From Candidatus Limnocylindrales bacterium (GTDB lineage Bacteria > Moduliflexota > Moduliflexia > Moduliflexales > JAUQPW01), in NCBI GenBank assembly GCA_035559535.1, contig DATMBG010000037.1, positions 196,475 through 237,264 of the forward strand: a stretch of 40,790 nucleotides of DNA, in the 5' to 3' direction. The notes under the pieces were generated by a model that saw nothing but the letters and a program-made list of their open reading frames with translations, was not told the origin of the DNA and searched no databases. The stretch's first letter is position 1. The number at the start of each line of letters is the position of its first letter. Shown in pieces: positions 33,977 to 40,790 of this stretch. Made by a program: the position numbers and the translations under genes.

Positions 33977-34209
33977 TTTTCTACCCCCCAAAGTATTTTT
34001 ATTAATGTATCTTCTCTTCTAAGACCTGGGTTTCCCGCATAGCCATGACGATATTCGAAGCTTCAGGAATTTTTCTTGCCGGATCTTGATCTTCCTGAAG
34101 GGTTGTAAAATGACAGGCGGGACGCGCTTATCCTGCTGGTGCCCCGGACATCTGGGTTTCATGGAAAAAGGCCCTGTCCTAACAAACGGGCGATTAGCCA
34201 CCAGGCACA

Positions 34210-34231
34210 TCAAACGAGACGTTTAGCCTAC
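34210..34231 (+). repeat. Palindromic unit, copy B
   Basis: TCAAACGAGACGTTTAGCCTAC differs from copy A at two positions. Confidence 0.5.
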
Positions 34232-34310
34232 TGATAAAACAGCTCCTATGAAGAACATGGTGTCACCAGACTTAACGGTTTAATTAGTTTTGTTTGATTT
34301 TTAAGCGGTC

Positions 34311-34392
34311 CTCACCCCTGACTCTCTCCACCCCCACCCCTTCCCTCCCCGTCCAGGGGGAGGGTGAGGGAGGGAGAGAGACCTGGGGTGAG
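34311..34392. repeat. G/C-rich foldback
   Basis: CTCACCCC...CTCTCTCC arms at the left pair with GGAGAGAG...GGGGTGAG at the right. The central CCCTCCCC/GGGGGAGGG arms extend the stem. The organisation is similar to the centre of the MITE-like element, and the flank CAAAATTAACTTTACAAAG resembles the ends of the 31240-31457 element. Confidence 0.5.
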
Positions 34393-34432
34393 AGGGGGGA
34401 AGCGAATAACCCAAAATTAACTTTACAAAGTA

Positions 34433-34456
34433 GTAGGTCAAACGTCCCCGTTTGAC
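34433..34456 (-). repeat. Palindromic unit, copy C
   Basis: On the minus strand it reads GTCAAACGGGGACGTTTGACCTAC, with an 8-bp stem (GTCAAACG/CGTTTGAC) around GGGA. It is identical to copy D. Confidence 0.6.
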
Positions 34457-34464
34457 ATCAAAGT

Positions 34465-34596
34465 AGTACACTGTTTACTTAATTTTGGTCTCATAGGGCT
34501 GCTTTCACTCCCCAGCTCTCCTCTCCCACAGCGTGGGAGAGGGGCCGGGGGTGAGGGCCACTTAAACGTTAAACAAAACTAAGTAAACAAGGTAGG
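34465..34596. repeat. 132-bp MITE-like element, copy 2
   Basis: It has the same length and the same 22-bp ends as the copy at 620-751 (left end 34465-34486 identical to 620-641). The hairpin here is CTCTCCCAC/GTGGGAGAG (34521-34541). Differences from copy 1 are scattered single bases, some compensated across the stem. It sits between two copies of the palindromic unit. Confidence 0.7.
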
Positions 34597-34597
34597 A

Positions 34598-34621
34598 GTA
34601 GGTCAAACGTCCCCGTTTGAC
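34598..34621 (-). repeat. Palindromic unit, copy D
   Basis: Identical to copy C. It lies immediately right of the second MITE-like element. Confidence 0.6.
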
Positions 34622-34663
34622 CTCACAGGTTATAGTTAATTTTATCCTGGAAGGGTGTCAGGC

Positions 34664-35716
34664 TTATGAGAACCATCTCAGGATTCGAAGAGCCCCTTCC
34701 TTAACGGGAGATCGATGGGTAGAAGCAACGGTAGAGGTTTTAATTTGCTCCCGGTGGGCCAGATACCATTCATAGGAATCGATCAGCATGTCGATATTGC
34801 CCCATTTGGGCTGCCAATTCAATTCCTGTTTGGCACGGGATATATCGTAGTAGGATTCTTTTCCATACGTAAGGTAGTGATAGGGTGCCAGCGGGACCAG
34901 GCGTAGTGCAGAGAGTAATTTCATCATAGTCACGGCTGGTAGAACCGGTAGGGATTTTACCCGACTCCCTGTTTTAGCATGGGCAATCAATCCTTCCAGG
35001 GACTCTCGCAAGGTACCGAAGCGCTCGGCACCCAGGTTATATACGGCGAAACCAGGCCGCTCAGATGCCTTTATACAAGCCTCTATGACGTCTTCAACGT
35101 GGACAAATTGATAAAGATTATCTCCCTTACCGAGTACATAAACCGTCCGCCCTTCGGCAATCCAATCAAAAAGAATCTGAAAAATTCCCAGGCGACCTCG
35201 TCCTACCATGGCTCTTGGGCGAATAATGGTAATATCAAGACCCTTTTCGAGGTATTGTCGACATAATTTCTCTCCTTCCAGCTTGGTTCGCCCGAAATCT
35301 TCGTGGGGATGTGGCTCTACGGTTTCATCTATGGGATTCCTGGGGGGTATCCCGAATACCGCCGTGGAGGAGATGTAGATGATTTTTTTGACTCCAACTT
35401 CTTTAGCCGCTTTGAGTAAATTTTCCGTACCGTTCCGATTAACACTCCAAAAGAGTTTTCGATCCCGTGCTAAGGGTACCTGGGCTACTGCATGGAAAAT
35501 AACCTCGACTTTTTCACAGGCCCGACGAACCAAGGGATAATCTCGAATATCCCCTTGAATAAAATCAACTTGCCGGGGTCGATCCAGGTCATCTACAAGA
35601 TCAAAGACCCGCACCCTGGCTCCCAGATTGAATAACCTGCGAACCATTAAAGAACCAAGATATCCTGAACCACCAGTCACTAAGTAGGTTAAACGTCTGG
35701 TTTGAATAGTAGACAT
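34664..35716 (-). CDS. Extended SDR / NAD-dependent epimerase family protein with FxxxK in place of YxxxK
   Basis: This 350-residue Rossmann protein has the nucleotide motif VTGGSGYLGSLMVRRL, VIFHAVAQVPLARD, and YISSTAVFG supplying the catalytic Ser/Thr. The expected YxxxK reads FGRTK (EDFGRTKLEGEKL), so the general-base Tyr is Phe. The following IIRPRAMVGRGRLGIF and FVHVEDVIEACIKA are typical of 3beta-hydroxysteroid dehydrogenase/epimerase-like SDRs. Its ATG touches the stop of the upstream SDR gene without spacing. Loss of Tyr suggests altered chemistry or a structural role beside the other SDR. The substrate is unknown; the GMC enzyme upstream points to an alcohol/ketone pathway. Confidence 0.85.
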   Translation of the reverse strand: MSTIQTRRLTYLVTGGSGYLGSLMVRRLFNLGARVRVFDLVDDLDRPRQVDFIQGDIRDYPLVRRACEKVEVIFHAVAQVPLARDRKLFWSVNRNGTENLLKAAKEVGVKKIIYISSTAVFGIPPRNPIDETVEPHPHEDFGRTKLEGEKLCRQYLEKGLDITIIRPRAMVGRGRLGIFQILFDWIAEGRTVYVLGKGDNLYQFVHVEDVIEACIKASERPGFAVYNLGAERFGTLRESLEGLIAHAKTGSRVKSLPVLPAVTMMKLLSALRLVPLAPYHYLTYGKESYYDISRAKQELNWQPKWGNIDMLIDSYEWYLAHREQIKTSTVASTHRSPVKEGALRILRWFS

Positions 35717-36769
35717 TTAGATAATAATCCCCTTCTCCAGGCACCATCGGATGGATCTTCGCATCCCCTCTTCCAAATCAATTTTTGGATCGTATCCTAA
35801 TTCCTTCTGGGCTTTGAGAGAGGAGCAAACAATGTTTTTATTCATCTCCGATAATACGTGGATTTTCTGGTTATAGAAACCCATACGTTGAAGTAATCCA
35901 TCACAAAGTTGCGCCACCTCACCGACTACATGGGGCAAGTGGAGTCGCCTGTGGGCAACCCGGATCCCGAATTCTGTTTCCAGTAAGTGTTCAATAGTAG
36001 CCACGATTTCATTCAGAGTATAGGGTCGTCGATCTGCTATCCAATAAGTCTGGCCGTTGGCTACCGGACTCTGTTCACTCAGGAGTAATCCCTGGCAAAT
36101 ATTATCCACATAGGCCATGGAACGTCGATTTTCTCCATCTCCTACTATGGGGACTGTACCCTTTTTAATCATCTTAAAGAAGAGGGTCTGACGGGGGGGT
36201 TGGTCGGGACCATAAAACCAGGGGGGACGGATAATCACCGTCTCCAATTTGTTCTGGGCTTGATATTCGCGTACTACCTCTTCCATGAGCATTTTGGAAC
36301 GGCCATAACCCATGTAAGGATTATAGGGGGAACTTTCGGTAAAAAAATGATTTCGATGGGGATTTGTCCCGATGGGAGAGTTAGATGATACGACCACAGC
36401 CCGGCGTACGCCAGCTTCGGCTGCGGCCCGGAGTAGATTACGTGTCCCATCTACATTTACTTCAAAAAACTCCCGCACACGTCGGACCGGATGAATAACC
36501 CCTGCACAATGAAACAGCGTAGCTCCCTCGGCTCCTTGACAGAAGGACTTCATCGCTTCAAAATTACGTAAATCTCCTTCGAAGATCTCTATCCGTTCTG
36601 AAATGGTTCGAATCTCGGAGATGTCGGATCCGGGTAAGACCAGGCACCGTATCTGTCGGGATGGGTGATTTTCCCATAAAGATGGAACCTCGGGAAGACC
36701 GGTAACCAGCACCCGAACCAGCCGGGTTCCAAGCCAACCGGGTACTCCGGTGACTAGGGTTAGAGGCAT
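35717..36769 (-). CDS. Extended SDR / NAD-dependent epimerase-dehydratase family protein
   Basis: This 350-residue Rossmann protein has the motif VTGVPGWLGTRLVRVLV, LFHCAGVIHPVRR, VVSSNSPIG, and an intact YxxxK (MGYGRSKMLMEEVV). IIRPPWFYGPDQPPRQ and YVDNICQGLLLSEQ place it with 3beta-HSD/epimerase-like enzymes. Such proteins oxidise or reduce hydroxyl groups, or epimerise sugars, with NAD(P). It is the third gene of a four-gene minus-strand operon and is immediately followed by a paralogous SDR of the same length. No ribosome binding site is obvious before its ATG. Confidence 0.88.
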   Translation of the reverse strand: MPLTLVTGVPGWLGTRLVRVLVTGLPEVPSLWENHPSRQIRCLVLPGSDISEIRTISERIEIFEGDLRNFEAMKSFCQGAEGATLFHCAGVIHPVRRVREFFEVNVDGTRNLLRAAAEAGVRRAVVVSSNSPIGTNPHRNHFFTESSPYNPYMGYGRSKMLMEEVVREYQAQNKLETVIIRPPWFYGPDQPPRQTLFFKMIKKGTVPIVGDGENRRSMAYVDNICQGLLLSEQSPVANGQTYWIADRRPYTLNEIVATIEHLLETEFGIRVAHRRLHLPHVVGEVAQLCDGLLQRMGFYNQKIHVLSEMNKNIVCSSLKAQKELGYDPKIDLEEGMRRSIRWCLEKGIII

Positions 36770-36847
36770 AGATTAAAACCGCAAATAAGAAGAGACAGGC
36801 AGTAGATCGTGAAGGTAGAAAAAGACAGGAAATCTTAAACGATTGAT

Positions 36848-36871
36848 GTCAAACGGGGACGTTTGGCCTAC
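36848..36871 (+). repeat. Palindromic unit, copy E
   Basis: GTCAAACGGGGACGTTTGGCCTAC is one base different from copies C and D read on their minus strand. It lies over the end of the GMC gene (last codons at 36868-36871) and in the gap to the SDR gene, so it may act as a partial terminator inside the operon. Confidence 0.6.
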
Positions 36872-38373
36872 AACCTGCCCTTCTCTTCTAAGAAATGTCT
36901 GACGTTACGTAAAGCAAGGGCCATAATCGTGCCTTGCGGATTAACACCGGGTGAATCCGGGATCAAGCTGGCATCTGCGATATAAAGATTCTCAAAACCA
37001 TAAACTTTACCGAAGGAATCTGTGGCACAGAGGGCGTCATTTTCTCCCATAGGGCAGGTACTGAAGGCATGTACGGTCGTTAAGCTCATGGCCGATATGG
37101 GTATCGGTTTTTCCAGAAGCATCCGGCACTCGGCAAGGGAATTGAGTACAGAGGGTGCCTGCAGGGCCGGATAAAGTTTACGGGCGCCACCAGCAAATAA
37201 AACTTCACCCAGGCGAGCCAGTCCTATACTCAGGTTCCTCTGGTCCTGACGGGATAATCGATAACGAACGATGGCTTCATGGGTGAAGGGAAATACCCGC
37301 ACGGTCCCTTGATTAGAGCCGCGACAGGCCGCATAATAGAGGGCCATTTGTCGCCAATTCCGCATAGCTTCTTGATTCTCAGTCCAATTTTCTGAAAGGG
37401 TCAGGGCCAGAAATCCCGGGGTAAACACAGACCCGCCTAAGGTAATATCCGGCCAGAATTCCTTTACCTGATAAATAGGAAGGGCCGTATGATGACTATC
37501 CAGAGGCTCATCGAATAAGGCTGCTACCTTTAACATGGGATGAATCCGCAGGTTATTGCCGATATTTCGCTTAATGCCGCTGGAACGCAGGAGTACAGGG
37601 GTCTGAATGGCTCCGCCACAGACAAAAACGAACTCTGCTTCGATGAGTACGTTGGATGTATAATACCTCTGAGGACGGCCCCATAAATTCCTCTCTCGGG
37701 CGGGCCTCTTAAGGACTCCAGAGACATGAGAGACACGCCCTCGCCGGTGATGAAGCCGTGTAATATGACAGTTGGATAATAAACGGGCACCGGCCCGCAA
37801 CGCTCGAGGAATATAGGTTCGGGACATGGAGCGCTTCGCATCCGGCGCATAGGCGCTACCTCCCAGGTTTGTAGTCTGTGCCCGTGGCACTTCTTCAATG
37901 AGCCATCCCAGTTTTTCAGCCCCATACTTAAATCTGGCCGAGCTGGGAGGAAGCTCGTCTGAGTTAAGAAAAGAGATCCCTAACTCGATTTCAATCTCTT
38001 TAAAAAGTAACTCCAATGCTTCAACCGACAAATCCCGAACTCCATATATTTTTTGCCAGCGATGAACGGCCTCCGGCGGGGTATGAAGCCAGAAGGCACT
38101 GTTGATCTCCGTACTACCCCCTACACAACATCCTTCGACAAAGGCAATGTTGGTATTTCCCAGGATCGGAGATAATCCACCATTCCGATAGAGAAGTTGC
38201 ATGGCTCGAGGGGTATGAGTAGCCATACCACTCAGATTAACCTCAGGACCTTCTTCGGCAATAAGCACAGAATAACCGGCTTCAGCCAGTGTAGCCGCTG
38301 TAATGGCACCCCCTGCCCCAGATCCAATCACCAGAACTTGGGTGGTAAACTTGTGCCTTGGGTTATTTGCCAT
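36868..38373 (-). CDS. GMC family FAD-dependent oxidoreductase
   Basis: This 501-residue flavoprotein has the FAD-binding VLVIGSGAGGAITAATLAEAGYSVLIAEEGP, the second FAD contact GCCVGGSTEINSAFW, and the C-terminal GMC block HAFSTCPMG ... NLYIADASLIPDSPGVNPQGTIMALALR. The last block holds the usual catalytic His (HAFS) and Asn (VNPQG) pair. GMC enzymes oxidise alcohols; this variety resembles long-chain alcohol or sterol-type oxidoreductases. I start at ATG 38373, with AGGAG 5 nt upstream, rather than the GTG at 38379. It overlaps the small upstream gene by 11 nt. No TAT or Sec signal is seen in it. Confidence 0.9.
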   Translation of the reverse strand: MANNPRHKFTTQVLVIGSGAGGAITAATLAEAGYSVLIAEEGPEVNLSGMATHTPRAMQLLYRNGGLSPILGNTNIAFVEGCCVGGSTEINSAFWLHTPPEAVHRWQKIYGVRDLSVEALELLFKEIEIELGISFLNSDELPPSSARFKYGAEKLGWLIEEVPRAQTTNLGGSAYAPDAKRSMSRTYIPRALRAGARLLSNCHITRLHHRRGRVSHVSGVLKRPARERNLWGRPQRYYTSNVLIEAEFVFVCGGAIQTPVLLRSSGIKRNIGNNLRIHPMLKVAALFDEPLDSHHTALPIYQVKEFWPDITLGGSVFTPGFLALTLSENWTENQEAMRNWRQMALYYAACRGSNQGTVRVFPFTHEAIVRYRLSRQDQRNLSIGLARLGEVLFAGGARKLYPALQAPSVLNSLAECRMLLEKPIPISAMSLTTVHAFSTCPMGENDALCATDSFGKVYGFENLYIADASLIPDSPGVNPQGTIMALALRNVRHFLEEKGRL

Positions 38374-38929
38374 GTCCACTCCTGGCCTGATCCGACTCCA
38401 GTTGAGCTGTAACCAGGGGATGATCTAAATAGTAAAGCAGCACACAACTCCGAATTAACTTCACAAAGTCTCGTATCATTCGGATACGACTGTTAGACCA
38501 GGCAAGTATATACCTTTGTTGCCTGTTCGCGTCCAACTGAGTATACCAGCGACCATATCGAAATATGGCCAGCCAGTTAAACCCCTGCAAAGCAATTTGG
38601 TAAGGTATCCGTAAAAAGCTGGGCATGGTAGTTAGCTGGGTTGCTACAAAATCCACAACTTCCTGTTCGATCTTGACCCGCTGAGTTGCGTGAAGGTATG
38701 GCTCGTTGGGAAGTAACGCCCGAACTAAACAGGTAAGCAGGTTATAGTTGCTATAATCGATTAATCTCAGCCCAACGGCCACCTCTACGGTTGTCTTTGC
38801 CCATTCAGATGCTTCTTGTAGTAGTTCCATCTCAATCGGTGTTAAGTAGCCATCCCTGAAAGAGAAGCCCTTTGCCCGGAAACATCTCTTCCAGGATAAC
38901 CTTGGGGAGTAGAATTTATCTTGCAGCAC
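38363..38929 (-). CDS. Small helical protein, likely gluconate-2-dehydrogenase-subunit-3-like partner of the GMC enzyme
   Basis: This 188-residue, mostly helical protein contains YLTPIEMELLQEASEWAK, then VDFVATQLTTMPSFLRIPYQIALQGFNWLAIFRYGRWYTQLDANRQQRYILAWSNS, ending with an RSCVLLYYLDHPLV segment. The last 120 residues (LDANRQQRYILAW, then a helix with RDFVKLIR) resemble the small domains that accompany GMC alcohol oxidoreductases. The start is a GTG at 38929, the only start before an upstream in-frame stop; AGGA abuts it. No signal peptide is seen, unlike classical gluconate dehydrogenase small subunits. The coupling to the GMC gene (overlapping reading frames) is the best evidence of a joint complex. 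Confidence 0.6.
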   Translation of the reverse strand: MLQDKFYSPRLSWKRCFRAKGFSFRDGYLTPIEMELLQEASEWAKTTVEVAVGLRLIDYSNYNLLTCLVRALLPNEPYLHATQRVKIEQEVVDFVATQLTTMPSFLRIPYQIALQGFNWLAIFRYGRWYTQLDANRQQRYILAWSNSRIRMIRDFVKLIRSCVLLYYLDHPLVTAQLESDQARSGHGK

Positions 38930-39137
38930 TCCTGATCGGATATGAAATTATCTTGATGAAATCATAGAGCTTATCTATGTTGATGTTTTTAATTCTTATG
39001 GGACATGGCCTTTTAATCGGCAAAGTTTTCAAACAACACCTAAGAAATATGATTGCCAAAGTCCAAGGTGTCAACAAAAAAAAATGAATTCTGTTTAAGG
39101 TTCAGTTCCTTACTAAGGGGTTCTATTTAGTCTTTTT

Positions 39138-40106
39138 ATGAAAAACAGAAAACCTTTTTGTCGGAGTGTTCTCCCCTGGGTTCTTATCCTGGCAGGGGTA
39201 GGATTCTTATACTTAAGCATAAAAGGGTTCTCTCTCATTTCCTTGACCCTCTCTCTCCGAGATCTTCTGCTGACCCGATTCCATCCTACCTTCCCATATA
39301 CCTCCCAAGAAATTGAATTCAATCATGGGGACTTGAAGCTTAAGGGATCCCTTTATATTCCCCAGGGAAAAGGTCCCTTTCCGGGTGTTGTGATTGCCCA
39401 TGGAGGAACCAAACTCGGGAGAAAGTTGGCCCTTTATGTGATCATGGGTCAAAAACTAGCCGAAAAAGGCTATATAGTCTTAAGCTTTGATTTTAGAGGC
39501 TTTGGGGAGTCCGACGATCCGCCTAAGATTAAATCTCCGGAGGATCTGGATTTTGTTGGAGATTTAACCCAGGCCGTGTCTACGCTGACTACGATAAAAA
39601 ATCTAGACCCCCATCGTATTTATTTGATCGGCCATTCCTTTGGAGCCGGAGTCGTTATCCAGGAGGGTGTAAAAGACCAGCGGATAAAAAAAATCGTCTC
39701 TATCGCTCCAGGACGACGAACCTTTGAACGATTTTTTGGAGAGAATGCTCCAGATAAAGACTGGCCTCAGATTCGTATTTCCCACGATATGAAATTACCC
39801 TATCTCATTCCCAAAGAGATCCTCTACCCGATCCTGATTTCCTTTATAGCCGAGTCTATTTTACAGTTTCCTCAACATCCTCCCCTGCTATTTGTCGATG
39901 GAAGCCTGGAAGACCCTGAGGATCAAAAGTTTCTTAAAAATGTCTATCTTAAAACGACAGAGCCTAAAAGTTATGTAACCATCCCAGGTGCAGATCATTA
40001 TTTTGGAACCCGAAAAGATGAGTCCGGATTTGGGCAAACTCCCTTTTATGAGGAGAAAGTGGTTCGGGAATTTATAGATACCCTGGATAGGTGGCTAAGA
40101 AAATAA
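39138..40106 (+). CDS. Membrane-anchored alpha/beta hydrolase
   Basis: This 322-residue protein has an N-terminal helix (about 10-30) that anchors it or serves as an uncleaved signal. The hydrolase core shows VVIAHGGTK (oxyanion region, 88-90), LSFDFRGFGES, and the nucleophile elbow IGHSFGAG with Ser167. Acid and His candidates are in LLFVDGSLEDPED and IPGADHYFG. A lid-like helical insert (about 205-255) lies between. The family includes esterases and peptidases of the serine aminopeptidase S33/DUF type; the substrate cannot be told. No good ribosome binding site precedes the ATG. Confidence 0.85.
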   Translation: MKNRKPFCRSVLPWVLILAGVGFLYLSIKGFSLISLTLSLRDLLLTRFHPTFPYTSQEIEFNHGDLKLKGSLYIPQGKGPFPGVVIAHGGTKLGRKLALYVIMGQKLAEKGYIVLSFDFRGFGESDDPPKIKSPEDLDFVGDLTQAVSTLTTIKNLDPHRIYLIGHSFGAGVVIQEGVKDQRIKKIVSIAPGRRTFERFFGENAPDKDWPQIRISHDMKLPYLIPKEILYPILISFIAESILQFPQHPPLLFVDGSLEDPEDQKFLKNVYLKTTEPKSYVTIPGADHYFGTRKDESGFGQTPFYEEKVVREFIDTLDRWLRK

Positions 40107-40208
40107 AGGCGAGGAGCTGAGGAACAGGGAGATGCTGGAGCCGGGGGGCAGAGATTATCGAAGAATGGTGAATGGCGAATAGGGGGATAATAAAATACAG
40201 AACCAGGG

Positions 40209-40248
40209 GACACGGAACCCTTCCCTTGATCCTAACAGGTTCCGTGTC
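40209..40248. terminator. Hairpin between convergent genes
   Basis: GACACGGAACC (40209-40219) pairs perfectly with GGTTCCGTGTC (40238-40248). It lies between the hydrolase (plus) and the radical SAM gene (minus) and could end both. There is no strong T-run, so the terminator role is uncertain. The rest of this spacer is low-information DNA. Confidence 0.45.
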
Positions 40249-40283
40249 ATAGGAGTTTCATGGAGGTAGGGGGATCCTCCTTT

Positions 40284-40790
40284 TCAAGAGTTACCGGAAT
40301 CTAATTCCACTTCTGCGACCTGACTTTTAAAGAAACGTCGGATGTAGTCTTGGAGGGTTTTATCTAACCGGGATTCTTGACGGTTGGAAATCAAGTTGCG
40401 CAAAGTTTGAATTAATCGCCAGGGACGTAGGAGATATTGAGTTCCGTAGAATCCCAGAAGGCCGAACATACGTAAGAAATTTAGTTCTTTTGAGGATATA
40501 TTATCTGTCCACGATATTGCCCGAGCCATATCCGTATAGGCGGTAAGAGATAAAAAGTATTCATCTGAAAAAGTTTTAATCTTACCCTGTTCCAGCAGTT
40601 CTGAAAATAACTCTGAACCGGGATAAGGAGAAAACATGGAGATGGAGACATCATGCACACCGATTAAAGCCATCATAAACAAAAACCTAAGGGTCTGCCA
40701 TACCTGCCACCGCGTCTCATCAGGAAATCCAAAAATAATGTTGGCCTTCACATTTAAACCACTCCGGACCGCCCCTCGCATCGAAGTCAA
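40284..40790 (-). CDS. B12-binding-type radical SAM protein (C-terminal part)
   Basis: The gene enters from the right edge, so only the last 168 codons are visible. The fragment contains GLNVKANIIFGFPDET, the conserved late strand of the radical SAM barrel in BchE/hopanoid-type enzymes, followed by SISMFSPYPGSELFSELLEQGKI and a helical C-terminus (FYGTQYLLRPWRLIQTLRNL). The iron-sulfur CxxxCxxC and any B12-binding domain would lie outside the window. Specific function cannot be given. Confidence 0.8.
   Translation of the reverse strand: MTSMRGAVRSGLNVKANIIFGFPDETRWQVWQTLRFLFMMALIGVHDVSISMFSPYPGSELFSELLEQGKIKTFSDEYFLSLTAYTDMARAISWTDNISSKELNFLRMFGLLGFYGTQYLLRPWRLIQTLRNLISNRQESRLDKTLQDYIRRFFKSQVAEVELDSGNS

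Larger units (their letters stand above)
33867..34663. other. Repeat-dense intergenic region (about 800 nt)
   Basis: No gene is visible between the LabN-domain protein and the SDR operon. The space holds four copies of a 22-24 nt palindromic unit (33954, 34210, 34433, 34598), a long G/C foldback (34311-34392) and the second copy of the 132-bp MITE-like element (34465-34596). Together these make up much of its length. Confidence 0.6.

Overview
The window looks like a piece of a Gram-negative, aerobically respiring, probably uncultivated bacterium. The evidence is periplasmic c-type cytochromes, a twin-arginine-type signal peptide, a lipid A biosynthesis N-terminal domain protein, a PQQ dehydrogenase and a bd-like terminal oxidase. 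I cannot assign a phylum from sequence alone. Most genes are of moderate GC. One block (about 1.85-6.5 kb) is strikingly GC-rich and looks foreign.

Layout. 1-314: start of an exported dienelactone hydrolase. 0.3-2.0 kb: gene-poor DNA with a 132-bp MITE-like repeat, a decayed integron-type tyrosine recombinase and the tail of a decayed histidine kinase. 2.1-6.1 kb: a very large GC-rich hybrid histidine kinase. 6.1-7.1 kb: more relic DNA, including a possible group II intron remnant and a decaying DUF4258/DUF2283-like toxin-antitoxin pair. 7.1-7.8 kb: a DsbA/FrnE-family gene whose first catalytic cysteine codon is TGA, a strong selenoprotein candidate that ordinary ORF calling splits and truncates. 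8.1-14.7 kb: a respiratory cluster of an ethylbenzene-dehydrogenase-like haem protein, a CydA-like oxidase without CydB, and three further c-type cytochromes. 14.9-21.9 kb (minus): DUF2182, DUF1326 and an ebo cluster (order A-B-E-C-F, no eboD). 22.1-26.7 kb (minus): a PQQ dehydrogenase with a lanthanide-type Asp-x-Asp signature, a XoxJ-like binding protein and a tri-haem cytochrome. 26.9-27.6 kb (minus): a degenerate ABC ATPase. 27.9-33.9 kb (plus): larE, larB, tmk, holB, metG and a LabN-domain protein. 33.9-34.7 kb: a repeat-dense spacer. 34.7-38.9 kb (minus): an operon of a small oxidoreductase-associated subunit, a GMC oxidoreductase and two extended SDR proteins. 39.1-40.1 kb: an alpha/beta hydrolase. 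Right edge: end of a radical SAM gene (minus).

How it works together. The 22-27 kb genes should oxidise an alcohol in the periplasm and pass electrons to cytochrome c. The 8-14.7 kb cluster looks like a cytochrome-c-fed oxidase branch that could receive such electrons. The ebo genes (known from trafficking of secondary metabolites to the periplasm) and the GMC/SDR operon suggest modification and export of a hydrophobic alcohol or prenylated product. Intergenic spaces carry several families of terminal-inverted-repeat and palindromic elements, so this genome seems rich in small non-autonomous repeats.

The strongest candidates for new biology are the Sec-containing FrnE-like protein, the bd-like oxidase with dedicated multi-haem partners, the eboD-less ebo cluster and the lanthanide-type PQQ enzyme without vicinal cysteines.
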